From the NCBI RefSeq assembly GCF_035784015.1, contig NZ_JALKOW010000001.1: DNA of 64,000 nt; one strand, 5' to 3'. Within the stretch, counting starts at the first letter, position 1, and each line of letters starts with the position of its first letter. Under the pieces are notes generated by a model that was given only the letters and a program-made list of their open reading frames with translations, was not told the origin of the DNA and made no database searches. The DNA comes from Comamonas sp009360615 (GTDB lineage: Bacteria; Pseudomonadota; Gammaproteobacteria; Burkholderiales; Burkholderiaceae_C). Of the stretch, positions 19,015 through 27,687 are shown in pieces. The position numbers and the translations under genes were made by a program.

Positions 19015-20383
19015 GCGCTGCTGGCAGCCCTCGGGGCCTTGGCGGTCGTATGGTTCTTCGCAGGATGCCACTGAATGCCAGGGCCGTGATCAGCAGGGCG
19101 GCCGCGCTGCAGACCCAGAAGGGCATGGGCGTGGCCTGCCATTCCTGCCAGCCGGGAGAGGCCTGCCATCGGTAGGTCAGCCAGTAGCCAAGGCCCAGGC
19201 CGCCGCCCCAGAGCAGCAGGCAGTAGATCACCAGAGGTGCCACGGTCACGCGGTAGCAGCGCAGCACGAAGATGCAATAGGTCTGCACGCAGTCCGCCAC
19301 ATGGTATGCCGCCACGCAGATCAGCAGCCACGACGTCATCGCCAGCACACGAGGGGAGTCGGTGTAGACGACTGCGATCCAGCTGCGAGCGATGAACAGT
19401 GTGGCAGCCGTCGCCATGCCGACCATCAGGGTCAGCCTGAAGCACTGCCGAATCAGCATACCTGCCCGGTCTTCATCGCCCGCGCCGCGCCAGTAGCTGA
19501 CGCGGGCGCTGGTGGCAATGGCCAGGGACAGCGGAACCATGTAGCAGATGGCGGCCAGATTGGCGGCGATCTGGTGGCTGGCGGACGAGAGAGGACCCTG
19601 CCTTGCCACATACAGAGCCATGAGGGTGAAGGAGGTAACTTCCACCAGAATGGCCAGGCCCGCAGGAATGCCGAGTCGGCAGAAGCGGCCCAGCAGCAGC
19701 CAGTCGGGGGGCTCCAGCTTCTGCCACAGCGCCAGGGGCGCATAGAAATCCTGCGTGCGCATCAGCCACAGGGCGACGGCAAACATGGTGTAGTTGACCC
19801 ACAGCGTGGCCATTGCGCATCCCACGGCTCCCTGGGGCGCGAGGCCCGGGCCGCCAAAGGTGAACCACACGGACAAGGGGATTTTGATCAGCAGCGAGAC
19901 GAGTTGCAGCCAGGTGACCAGCTTGGGGTGGCCGAGTGCCTGGTTGAGTGCGCCATAGATGCGAAACAGCAGCGCCGGCGGCAAGCCCCAGGCCAGCACG
20001 GCGAGATAGCGCTTGACCTCCAGCTGCAGCGCATCGGGGACATCGGTCCAGCGCAGCAGCGCGTCGGGCATGAGCAGCATGGCCATGCCAAGCGCACAGG
20101 CCATGGCACACAGATACATGGACTGGCGCAGCGAATGGCCGATGGCCTGCGTCCGGCCGGCACCACGCTGTTCGGCCCACAAGGGTAAAAGAGCCTGGAA
20201 AATGCCCATCAGCGAGGCATAGACGCTGATGAAGATGGCCGAGCCCACGGACAGGGCGGCTACGGCCTCGTTGGAGTACCGGCTGGCGACGATGGTATCG
20301 GTGGTGCCGAAGGCCATGACAGCCAGTTGGCCGGCCAGCACCGTACCCGCATGGCGGCCAATGTACGGCAGCTCACCCTTCAT
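18995..20383 (-). CDS. MATE family transporter
   Basis: This 462-residue polytopic protein of the MATE/MOP flippase superfamily has about twelve hydrophobic segments. It starts MKGELPYIGRHAGTVLAGQL and carries AFGTTDTIVASRYSNEAVAALSVG, a typical MATE helix 1-2 region. Such proteins export cationic compounds by Na+ or H+ antiport; the substrate here is unknown. The start at 20383 is supported by a 4-bp ATGA overlap with the upstream gene's stop; a longer frame would add 41 unrelated residues. Its 3' end overlaps phoR by 20 bp. Confidence 0.85.
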   Translation of the reverse strand: MKGELPYIGRHAGTVLAGQLAVMAFGTTDTIVASRYSNEAVAALSVGSAIFISVYASLMGIFQALLPLWAEQRGAGRTQAIGHSLRQSMYLCAMACALGMAMLLMPDALLRWTDVPDALQLEVKRYLAVLAWGLPPALLFRIYGALNQALGHPKLVTWLQLVSLLIKIPLSVWFTFGGPGLAPQGAVGCAMATLWVNYTMFAVALWLMRTQDFYAPLALWQKLEPPDWLLLGRFCRLGIPAGLAILVEVTSFTLMALYVARQGPLSSASHQIAANLAAICYMVPLSLAIATSARVSYWRGAGDEDRAGMLIRQCFRLTLMVGMATAATLFIARSWIAVVYTDSPRVLAMTSWLLICVAAYHVADCVQTYCIFVLRCYRVTVAPLVIYCLLLWGGGLGLGYWLTYRWQASPGWQEWQATPMPFWVCSAAALLITALAFSGILRRTIRPPRPRGLPAAPNATGP

Positions 20384-22107
20384 GGCGCGGCTTGGGGGGC
20401 GGTGTACTTGAGCAGGAGCAGCACTTCCTTTTGACCGGCCAGACGGGTGATACGGCTGACCTCGCTCCATCCCTGGCGCAGCTTGCGATTGTGATCGCCG
20501 GCCCATCGGTCTGCGTCGACCAGTGCCCAGCCGCAGTCGCCGGGATCGCTGCGGCGCAGCAGTGCCGTATCCACGTGGGTGTAGTAGCGTACGGCCGCAA
20601 TCTGAGAGCGGCCCAGGCCATAGGTGAGCACGCAGCGCGTGGCTCCGTTTTGCTTGAGCTCGCCGTCCAGCTGTGTCATCTGAAACGCATAGCTGCGAGC
20701 ATGGTCCAGCGGCTCCATCCAGAGGGTGGACAGCAATACCCAGCTCAGCGTGGCGCCACCGGCCGGCAGCACCAGGCTCTTCCAGATGGCCGAGCGGTTG
20801 CGGGAAGTGCGCCAGACCACCAGCACGAACCAGCCGGCAGTGGCCACGAGTGCCACGAACACCGTCGGCCAGGAGATGCTGGCTTCAAACTGCGGGGCAA
20901 GGCGTGCGATATTGGCGGCAATCTTGGGGGGGAACCCGGTCTGAAATGCCAGCCAGACCACCCAGATGGCAATCGCGGATGCCGTAAAGAACAGCAGCGT
21001 AAACCAGTCGATCAGCGCGCTGATGCTGCGCCGAAAAGTGGGCAGCGCGAAGGCGGCCAGGGTGGCAATGGCTGGAAGTCCCAGCAGCAGAGCGCGATCG
21101 GCGGGGGTGCTGCTCAGGCATGCAGCCACAGGAACGGCGGCAAACAGCAAGGCGATGGACAAATGCGGGTTGTGGCCGGGGTAGGCAATCTGGCGGCGCC
21201 AGACCCATAATGTCCACAAGGCCAGGGGCCAGGCAGGCCAGCAGAACCACAGCAGCAGTTGCAGCAGGGCGCTCCAGTCCTTGAACGAGTCCACGAGATG
21301 CCAGACCCACTGATCCAGTGCGGTGGTCAGGCTCGCTGCCAGCACCGTGGCGGCAAGCCAGGCTCCGGCCCAGAGGCGTGCCTGGCGGTGTGAGCGGCCC
21401 GGATTGTCGCCCCAGCTGCGCTGGGTGAAGGCGATCACGCTGGCGCCCAGTCCGAGCAGCACGGCAAGTGTGGGCGCGCCGCTCAGGGCCAGACCCATCA
21501 GGCCGAATATCAGCGCCGCCGCCGACTTCCTCGGGTGATAGGCCATGGCTGACGCTGCGAAGAACAGCAGCGCCGTGCAGCCCAGCTGGGTGACATAGCT
21601 GGTGGTTTCATGCGACAGCTGGGCCAGGCCCAGGCAGGCAACCAGGGCCAGCAAGGCCCCATCGGCCATGGCGCGGGCGTAGTCGATCAACTGCGCCTCT
21701 CCCCCAAAGGCAAAGGCCACCGGCTGTGCACCGGGCGTGCGTGCCAGGTAGTAGGCGCCCCACCAGGTGGCCCCCAGGGTCACGATCAGCAAGGCGATAA
21801 AAGGCAGGCGTGCCGCCATTTCAGGACCCAGCAGCCACTCGAATCCCTGCAGCGACAGGGCTCCCAGCCAGTAGGGCAGCAGGCCGTCAATGCTGGGAGC
21901 CAGACCCGCGAGCGTGGGCGACAGCCAGTCGGTGCGACCCAGCGCCAGCTCGCGCATATAGCCGAAGGCCTCCATATCGTTGGAGCGCCAGGGGCCGCGC
22001 ATGACAAAGCCGGGAATCACATAGGCCAGGCACAGCAAAAGCAGGGCCCAGCGCGGCAGTCGGCGCACGGCGCTTTGGGCAACAATGGCAGGTGTGGGCT
22101 GGTTCAC
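20380..22107 (-). CDS. GT-C-type integral membrane protein, glycosyltransferase-39/ArnT-like
   Basis: This 575-residue protein has roughly ten or more hydrophobic segments. Its first external loop reads GPWRSNDMEAFGYMRELALG, with an acidic residue near position 44, as in polyprenyl-phosphate-sugar-dependent GT-C enzymes (PMT/ArnT). A soluble C-terminal domain begins near residue 460 (EPLDHARSYAFQMTQLDGEL). The donor and acceptor are not identifiable. It is translationally coupled (ATGA) to a MATE transporter. An unrelated polytopic membrane protein cannot be excluded. Confidence 0.6.
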   Translation of the reverse strand: MNQPTPAIVAQSAVRRLPRWALLLLCLAYVIPGFVMRGPWRSNDMEAFGYMRELALGRTDWLSPTLAGLAPSIDGLLPYWLGALSLQGFEWLLGPEMAARLPFIALLIVTLGATWWGAYYLARTPGAQPVAFAFGGEAQLIDYARAMADGALLALVACLGLAQLSHETTSYVTQLGCTALLFFAASAMAYHPRKSAAALIFGLMGLALSGAPTLAVLLGLGASVIAFTQRSWGDNPGRSHRQARLWAGAWLAATVLAASLTTALDQWVWHLVDSFKDWSALLQLLLWFCWPAWPLALWTLWVWRRQIAYPGHNPHLSIALLFAAVPVAACLSSTPADRALLLGLPAIATLAAFALPTFRRSISALIDWFTLLFFTASAIAIWVVWLAFQTGFPPKIAANIARLAPQFEASISWPTVFVALVATAGWFVLVVWRTSRNRSAIWKSLVLPAGGATLSWVLLSTLWMEPLDHARSYAFQMTQLDGELKQNGATRCVLTYGLGRSQIAAVRYYTHVDTALLRRSDPGDCGWALVDADRWAGDHNRKLRQGWSEVSRITRLAGQKEVLLLLKYTAPQAAP

Positions 22108-22228
22108 GCAATCAATCCGGTAGCGGCGGTGCGAATCTGCACGGCCTGATCAGGCAAAAGCGCCCGGGTCCGGAGCGCTGGTTGCTCCGATGATAGGAGC
22201 ATTGGGATGCTGCGGAGCAGCTCCCAAA

Positions 22229-22266
22229 AAGAAAAGGCAGCACGGTTGCCCGAGCTGCCTTTTTCG
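22229..22266 (-). terminator. Intrinsic terminator after rpmE2
   Basis: Stem AAAAGGCAGC / GCTGCCTTTT (22232-22241 and 22254-22263) with a 12-base loop, 15 bp beyond the rpmE2 stop. On the minus strand it is followed by TTTTC then further T residues. Confidence 0.8.
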
Positions 22267-22280
22267 CAAGAAAGTAAGAT

Positions 22281-22526
22281 TTACTTCTTGCCGAAGCGGT
22301 TGCGGAACTTCTCCACGCGGCCACCCATGTTGTCCACCGACTTCTGTGTGCCGGTGTAGAAGGGGTGCGATTCAGAAGTGGTATCCAGCTTGAACAGAGG
22401 GTACTCTTTACCTTCGAAGTTTTCGGTTTCCTTGGTGGCAACGCAAGAACGTGTCACGAACTTGAAACCGTTGGACATGTCAACGAACAGAACTTCGCGG
22501 TAATTGGGGTGAATGCCTTCTTTCAT
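22281..22526 (-). CDS. rpmE2: 50S ribosomal protein L31, type B
   Basis: This 81-residue protein begins MKEGIHPNYREVLFVDMSNG and ends RVEKFRNRFGKK. It lacks the zinc-binding CxxC pair of type A L31, so it is the zinc-independent paralogue often induced under zinc limitation. The start at 22526 follows AAAGGAAAGATC. The gene sits between the GT-C-like gene and a divergent phaC. Confidence 0.95.
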   Translation of the reverse strand: MKEGIHPNYREVLFVDMSNGFKFVTRSCVATKETENFEGKEYPLFKLDTTSESHPFYTGTQKSVDNMGGRVEKFRNRFGKK

Positions 22527-22879
22527 GATCTTTCCTTTGGTCAAGTGCGGGAGCCGCACCAGCCTGTCCGGTGTACTTTCCGCATAAAAGCTCTCTATTA
22601 TTGCACATATCAGCAGATCGCTGTCGGCAGTGCCTGCAGTCTGCCTTGGGTGCCCGTCCCTTGCAGGCCAATGCCGGTATTCGTTGCAGGTCTTGGTGCA
22701 TCCAGGACGCCAGGTTCTCCCGCCTTCAGCGGCGCAGTCGCCGCCACCTCGCGTCTGCCCCGGCGCTTGCCGGCTCTGAATTTGATGTGGCTCAAGCCTC
22801 TTTGGGCAGTGTCTATGCAACAACTTGTTCAGCACCTAAGATGTTGCGATATTGCCATGCAGCAAAAAAAGGGTCCGCT
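22527..22879. other. Divergent spacer between rpmE2 and phaC
   Basis: 353 bp with no supported gene. The phaC frame stays open back to 22571, but its translation here is not PHA synthase-like. Near phaC, several TGCA/TTGC-containing words (22817-22865) could serve a PhaR-type regulator, but no exact site can be named. Confidence 0.5.
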
Positions 22880-24583
22880 ATGGTTGACCGCAAGGCCGAG
22901 ACGCAGTTCAGTTCCAGCCAGCCGCTTGATCAGGCTGTGCGTGCGATGTGGGCGCAGCTGTGGCTGTCGGTTTCCCCTGGGTCCCTAGGGCTGGCCTGGC
23001 TGGACTGGGCCGGGCACCTTGCCATCAGTCCGGGACGGCGTCTGGATCTCGCGCGGCTGGCGCTGGAGGAATGGGCAGGTTTTTGCTACGGAGGGACCGG
23101 GAATGCAGAGCCCGACCGCCTCTTCAAGGCTGCCGAATGGCAGCGATGGCCTTTCAATGCCTTCGGTGCGGGATTTGCTGCCCAGCAGCGCTGGTGGCAG
23201 GCGGCCAGCCGGGGCGTACCCGGTGTTGAGCCTCATCACGCGCGTCTGGTGGAGTTCTGGGGCAGGCAGTGGCTGGATATGTGGTCGCCAGCGAACTTCT
23301 TGGCCACCAACCCGATCGTTCTGGAGCGCACGCTCGGCGAGGGCGGGGCGAATCTGGTGCGCGGTTTCCAGTATCTGATGGACGACCTGCGGGCGCAGCT
23401 CGCCAGTCAGCCGCCTGCCGGTTGCGAGGCGTTCAGGCCCGGCAGGGACGTGGCGGTCACGGCGGGCAAGGTGGTGCTGCGCAACCGGCTGATGGAGCTG
23501 ATCCAGTACGCGCCCTCGACCGGCAAGGTCCACCCGGAGCCCGTATTGATCATGCCCGCCTGGATCATGAAGTACTACGTCCTGGATCTTTCGCCAGGAA
23601 ATTCATTGATCAAGTACCTGGTCGATCAGGGACATACGGTGTTCTGCGTCTCCTGGAAGAACCCCGATGCCGATGACCGGGAGATGGGCATGGAGGACTA
23701 TGTCGAGCTGGGCTGGCGTGCGGCCCTGGATGCCGTCACCGACATCGTTCCGGGCAGGAAAGTTCATGCGGCGGGCTATTGTCTGGGCGGAACCCTGCTG
23801 GCCATTGCGGCAGCTGCAATGGCACGCGACGGCGACGACCGTCTGGCATCGATGAGCCTGCTGGCCGCGCAGACCGATTTCACCGAGCCCGGCGAGCTGG
23901 CGCTGTTCATCGATGAAGCGCAGGTCAGCCTGCTTGAGGCCCAGATGGCCCAGCAAGGCTATCTGCGCGCCGAGCAGATGGCCGGCGCATTCGTGATGCT
24001 GCGCTCCCGCGATTTGCTGTGGTCGCGCATGGTCGACCATTACCTGCTGGGCGAGCGCGCGCCGATGAGCGATCTCATGGCCTGGAATGCCGATGCCACG
24101 CGCATGCCTGCCCGGATGCACTCGCAATACCTGCGTCGTCTGTTTCTGAACAACGATCTCAGCGAAAACCGCTATCCGGTCGATGGCAGGCCGGTCTCGC
24201 TGCTCGACCTGAGGGTGCCCATGTTCTGCGTAGGAACGCTGACGGATCATGTGGCACCCTGGTCGTCGGTATACAAGCTGCACCACCGCACTCCCGCCGA
24301 AATCACCTTTGTGCTGACAAACGGCGGCCATAACGCGGGCATCGTCAGCGAGCCCGGCCATCCGCGCCGCAGCTACCAGCTGCGCATGCGTCCCGCCGGT
24401 GCCCAGGACATGCCTGCCGGCCAGTGGCAGCAAGAGGCCGAGCGGCATGAGGGTTCCTGGTGGCCGGCATGGAGCGCGTGGCTCAAAGCCAGATCCGCCG
24501 GGCCGGCGGAAGCGCCGCGCATGGGCGCCGGGAACCACAAGCCCCTGCATGACGCACCCGGCCGTTACGTGCAAGAGCGTTGA
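22880..24583 (+). CDS. phaC: Class I poly(3-hydroxyalkanoate) synthase PhaC
   Basis: This 567-residue polymerase joins (R)-3-hydroxyacyl-CoA units into PHA granules. The lipase-like box is GYCLGGT with nucleophile C301; the other triad members are D456 (GTLTDHVAPW) and H484 (NGGHNAGIVSEPG). Spacing (155 and 28 residues) is close to that in the Cupriavidus enzyme. The N-terminal PhaC domain covers about 60-230 (WSPANFLATNPIVL, PAWIMKYYVLDL). I start at ATG 22880 because the region before it does not resemble PhaC. First gene of an operon with a phasin, DUF3141, pta and ackA. Confidence 0.93.
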   Translation: MVDRKAETQFSSSQPLDQAVRAMWAQLWLSVSPGSLGLAWLDWAGHLAISPGRRLDLARLALEEWAGFCYGGTGNAEPDRLFKAAEWQRWPFNAFGAGFAAQQRWWQAASRGVPGVEPHHARLVEFWGRQWLDMWSPANFLATNPIVLERTLGEGGANLVRGFQYLMDDLRAQLASQPPAGCEAFRPGRDVAVTAGKVVLRNRLMELIQYAPSTGKVHPEPVLIMPAWIMKYYVLDLSPGNSLIKYLVDQGHTVFCVSWKNPDADDREMGMEDYVELGWRAALDAVTDIVPGRKVHAAGYCLGGTLLAIAAAAMARDGDDRLASMSLLAAQTDFTEPGELALFIDEAQVSLLEAQMAQQGYLRAEQMAGAFVMLRSRDLLWSRMVDHYLLGERAPMSDLMAWNADATRMPARMHSQYLRRLFLNNDLSENRYPVDGRPVSLLDLRVPMFCVGTLTDHVAPWSSVYKLHHRTPAEITFVLTNGGHNAGIVSEPGHPRRSYQLRMRPAGAQDMPAGQWQQEAERHEGSWWPAWSAWLKARSAGPAEAPRMGAGNHKPLHDAPGRYVQER

Positions 24584-24750
24584 GTTGCAGGCTTGTGCAA
24601 GGTGTCGCCAGCGTTTTGCGTCACGAAGCGCCATGCCCGATCCGAACTTGCGCAAGTCATGGAGTTTTCACAGGCCGTCTGGTCGCGGTGATTGGCCCGA
24701 CGGTTCGCCAGCCTCTCGATAGGCACCACCATCACCATAGGGAGACCGAT

Positions 24751-25224
24751 ATGAGCATCCAAGCGACCCCCCTGAGTCTGTTCAAGGCCAATGCCGAGCT
24801 GCAAATGCGCATCGCTCAGCTGATGCGTGAAAGTGGCCATCGCTGGCTGGAGGCGGCGCAGCAAAGCAGTGCTGCCGGCATCAGCGAAACCACGTCGGAG
24901 CTGCAAAGCCTGCTGAAAGCCGAAGACTGGCAATCACTTGCCAGTCTGCCCGCCGAAGCGTTCATGCGCCGACTGGAAGACCGCATGAGCGACGCCAAGA
25001 GCGCCAGCGATATCGCGATCAGGAACCAGCAGGCTTTTGCCAGCGGTCTGCAGCAAGCCCTGGAGGCCTGGCAAAAGGCCGTGGCAGATGCCCTGCGTGC
25101 CGACGGCACGCCCAACCTGCCCGCATTGCCGCTGCAGGACATCTTCAAGCAGTGGCTGTCTGCATGGACGCCGCCAGCCCAGGATGCGGCGCAGGCCAAA
25201 GGCGGCAAGTCACCCCAGAAGTAA
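24751..25224 (+). CDS. Phasin family protein
   Basis: This 157-residue, mostly helical, amphipathic protein (LFKANAELQMRIAQLMRESGHRWLEAAQQ) has the pattern of small PHA granule-associated phasins. The C-terminus is Ala/Gln/Lys-rich (QDAAQAKGGKSPQK). The start at 24751 follows GGGAG with ideal spacing; a longer frame upstream contains a chance His run. It lies between phaC and DUF3141, supporting a granule-surface role. Family assignment relies on composition and context. Confidence 0.75.
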   Translation: MSIQATPLSLFKANAELQMRIAQLMRESGHRWLEAAQQSSAAGISETTSELQSLLKAEDWQSLASLPAEAFMRRLEDRMSDAKSASDIAIRNQQAFASGLQQALEAWQKAVADALRADGTPNLPALPLQDIFKQWLSAWTPPAQDAAQAKGGKSPQK

Positions 25225-25368
25225 GTGGGACGGGCGCTGCAGCCGGATGATCTGCGGTCCCGTCGGGGCATCAACTCCGGCTTTTCGGCGTTTGGCTGAG
25301 CCATAAAACGCCGACAGCTATTGTTTTTGAGTCTTCTTGCGAGAAGCTTGTGACTTCGGGAGCACGAT

Positions 25369-27687
25369 ATGAGCAAACCCAGCAAGGCCGGCCCGTCGGC
25401 TCAGGGGGCTGTCGATCCGTTGGCAGGATGGAGATCCGCCGCCGCCTATGCGCTGGACGCCGCTCAGCGCGCCGTGCTGTATGCCGATATCGAGCGCCGG
25501 GTCGGCGACCAGTACCGGATCCAGCGCGACGCCAGGACGCCCAACGTACTGCACTTTCCGGCCGAGCTGGTGATGTCGGGACTGGAGCTTCCCAGGCCCG
25601 TCAACTACGGCCTGGTGCGCATTCAGGCACCTGAGAACCGGCCGGCCGAACCGGGCAAGCGCCCGTTCGTCGTGATCGATCCGCGCGCCGGCCATGGACC
25701 CGGCATTGGCGGCTTCAAGCCATACAGCGAGATCGGGGCGGCGCTGGAGGCCGGCCATCCTTGCTACTTCGTCGGCTTTCTGCCCGATCCGGTGCCAGGT
25801 CAGACGGTGGAGGACGTGATGCGTGCCGAGGCGGCATTCATGCGTCGCGTGGCCGAGCTGCACCCCGAGAGCGAGGGCAAGCCTGCGGTCATCGGCAACT
25901 GCCAGGCAGGCTGGCAGATCCTGATGACGGCAGCGGTCTGGCCCGAGCTGTTCGGGCCCATCATCGTCGCAGGAGCGCCGCTGTCCTACTGGGCCGGCGA
26001 CAACCCCATGCGCTACTCGGGAGGCCTTCTGGGGGGGAGCTGGCTGACCGCGCTGAGCAGCGATCTGGGCAACGGCCGCTTTGACGGTGCCCATCTGGTG
26101 CAGAACTTCGAGCAGCTCGATCCGGCCAACACGCTGTGGAGCAAGCAGTACAGGGTCTATGCCAATGCCGACACCGAGGCCGAGCGCTACATAGGCTTCG
26201 AGAAATACTGGGGCGGCTATGTCTTTCTCAACGATGTGGAGATGCAGTACATCGTCGACAACCTGTTCATCGGCAACAAGCTTTCGACGGCCCGGCTGCT
26301 GACCTCGGACGGAGTGCGCATCGATCTGCGCAATATCCGCTCGCCCATCCTGGTGTTCTGCTCCTACGGCGACAACATCACGCCTCCGGCCCAGGCCCTG
26401 GGCTGGATCACCGATCTTTACGCCAGCGACGACGACGTGCGTGCGCATGACCAGACCATCATCTTCAGCACGCATGACAGCATCGGCCACCTGGGCATCT
26501 TTGTGTCGGGTGCCGTCGGCAGCAAGCAGCACCGCAAGTTCGCCAGCGCCATAGAGCAGATCAATCTGCTGCCTGCAGGCCTCTACCGCGCCAGCGTGGA
26601 CGACGCGACGGCGCAGGAGCAGGAACTGCTCCATGATCCTTATCTGCTGAGCATCCGTGCCAGCGGCCTCGATGAGGTGCGCGATATCGTCAAGCCCGAT
26701 GCACAGGCCGAGCGCCGCTTCGACGCGGCGGCACGGGTGTCCGATATCAACCTGGCGCTGTACCGCAGCCTGTGGCAGCCCTGGGTGCGCGCATTCAGCA
26801 CCTCCGAGTCGGCGCGCTGGCTGCAGACCCTGCACCCCATGCGCCTGCAGTTTGAGGCCTGGAGCAGCCAGCACCCGCTGGCCGCCCTGATACGCGGCAG
26901 TGCCGAATACATACGCGAACATCGCCAGCCCGTGGATGAGGCCAATCCCTGGCTGCAGATGCAGCAGCAGGGCTCGGCTGCGCTGGAGCGCTCCCTCGAT
27001 GACTTTCGCGACCGGCGCGACCATATCTATGCCCTGTGGTTCGACATGCTCTACGGTTCGCCCCTGATGCAGGCACTGGCCGGACATGCCTATGGCGAAA
27101 GCGGGCCGGTGCGCCAGCATCCTGGCACCACGCCCGAGCATCTGGCCCTGATGGCGGACAGGCAGCGCCAGATCGAGGACAGTGTGGATCAGGGCGGGGT
27201 GCTCGAAGCCACGTTGCGCGGCTTGCTGAGCGTGCTGTCTCTGCGCCGCGCCGTGGACGAGCGCTACTACCATCTGGCCGCGCAATTGCTGGAGCAGGAG
27301 GCGCCGGGGCGCTGGAGCCTGGCCGAGCTGCGCACCGCCATCCGTGAACAGACCCAGGTGATGAGGCAATGCGGCAGCGCCGCCCTTGATGCCATTCCCG
27401 GCCTGCTCAAGAGCACGCCTGCCGAGACCATACGCAAGGCCAGCCAGGCGATTGCCAGCATGGCGGCCATCGATACGGGAGCGAAGGCGGAGCAGCAGGC
27501 CGTGAAAGGCGCTCTGCAGCGGGTGCAGGCCTTGTTCGAGCAGGCCGCGCTGGCGCAGCAGGCCCCGATGGACGAGGCTCAGGTACCGCATCTGGCGCCG
27601 GCACGGGCTTCCGCCACCGCCACGCGGCCCAAGCCTGCCGCGCGACGTCAACCGGCCGCAAGCCGCGGCAAGAAGGGAGTGCGATGA
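25369..27687 (+). CDS. DUF3141 protein, PhaC-like alpha/beta hydrolase
   Basis: This 772-residue protein of a family without assigned function is usually found with phosphotransacetylase and acetate kinase. The first ~400 residues look like an alpha/beta hydrolase: strand FVVIDPRAGHGPGIGG, nucleophile elbow VIGNCQAGW with C178, acid D335 in FCSYGDNITPP, and H374 in HDSIGHLGIF. Order and spacing echo the PhaC triad next door. The remaining ~370 residues are helical with no recognised domain and end in a basic, Ala/Pro-rich tail (ATRPKPAARRQPAASRGKK). GGGAG precedes the ATG. It overlaps pta by ATGA. No activity is established; PHA or acyl-ester chemistry is inferred. Confidence 0.85.
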   Translation: MSKPSKAGPSAQGAVDPLAGWRSAAAYALDAAQRAVLYADIERRVGDQYRIQRDARTPNVLHFPAELVMSGLELPRPVNYGLVRIQAPENRPAEPGKRPFVVIDPRAGHGPGIGGFKPYSEIGAALEAGHPCYFVGFLPDPVPGQTVEDVMRAEAAFMRRVAELHPESEGKPAVIGNCQAGWQILMTAAVWPELFGPIIVAGAPLSYWAGDNPMRYSGGLLGGSWLTALSSDLGNGRFDGAHLVQNFEQLDPANTLWSKQYRVYANADTEAERYIGFEKYWGGYVFLNDVEMQYIVDNLFIGNKLSTARLLTSDGVRIDLRNIRSPILVFCSYGDNITPPAQALGWITDLYASDDDVRAHDQTIIFSTHDSIGHLGIFVSGAVGSKQHRKFASAIEQINLLPAGLYRASVDDATAQEQELLHDPYLLSIRASGLDEVRDIVKPDAQAERRFDAAARVSDINLALYRSLWQPWVRAFSTSESARWLQTLHPMRLQFEAWSSQHPLAALIRGSAEYIREHRQPVDEANPWLQMQQQGSAALERSLDDFRDRRDHIYALWFDMLYGSPLMQALAGHAYGESGPVRQHPGTTPEHLALMADRQRQIEDSVDQGGVLEATLRGLLSVLSLRRAVDERYYHLAAQLLEQEAPGRWSLAELRTAIREQTQVMRQCGSAALDAIPGLLKSTPAETIRKASQAIASMAAIDTGAKAEQQAVKGALQRVQALFEQAALAQQAPMDEAQVPHLAPARASATATRPKPAARRQPAASRGKKGVR

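Noticed and set aside
22571..22879. N-terminal extension of phaC
   Set aside because: Open frame only; its translation is unlike PhaC and overlaps the divergent promoter region.
24580..24750. Longer phasin frame with an internal His5 run from a CACCACCATCACCAT stretch
   Set aside because: Looks like a tag but is native sequence upstream of the true ATG 24751, which has a proper GGGAG site; the run is untranslated chance.
25318..27651. 777-codon open frame antisense to DUF3141
   Set aside because: Although as long as the sense gene, it lacks a ribosome site and domains, is His/Arg/Gln-biased, and the sense frame has a triad, a good ribosome site and operon coupling.
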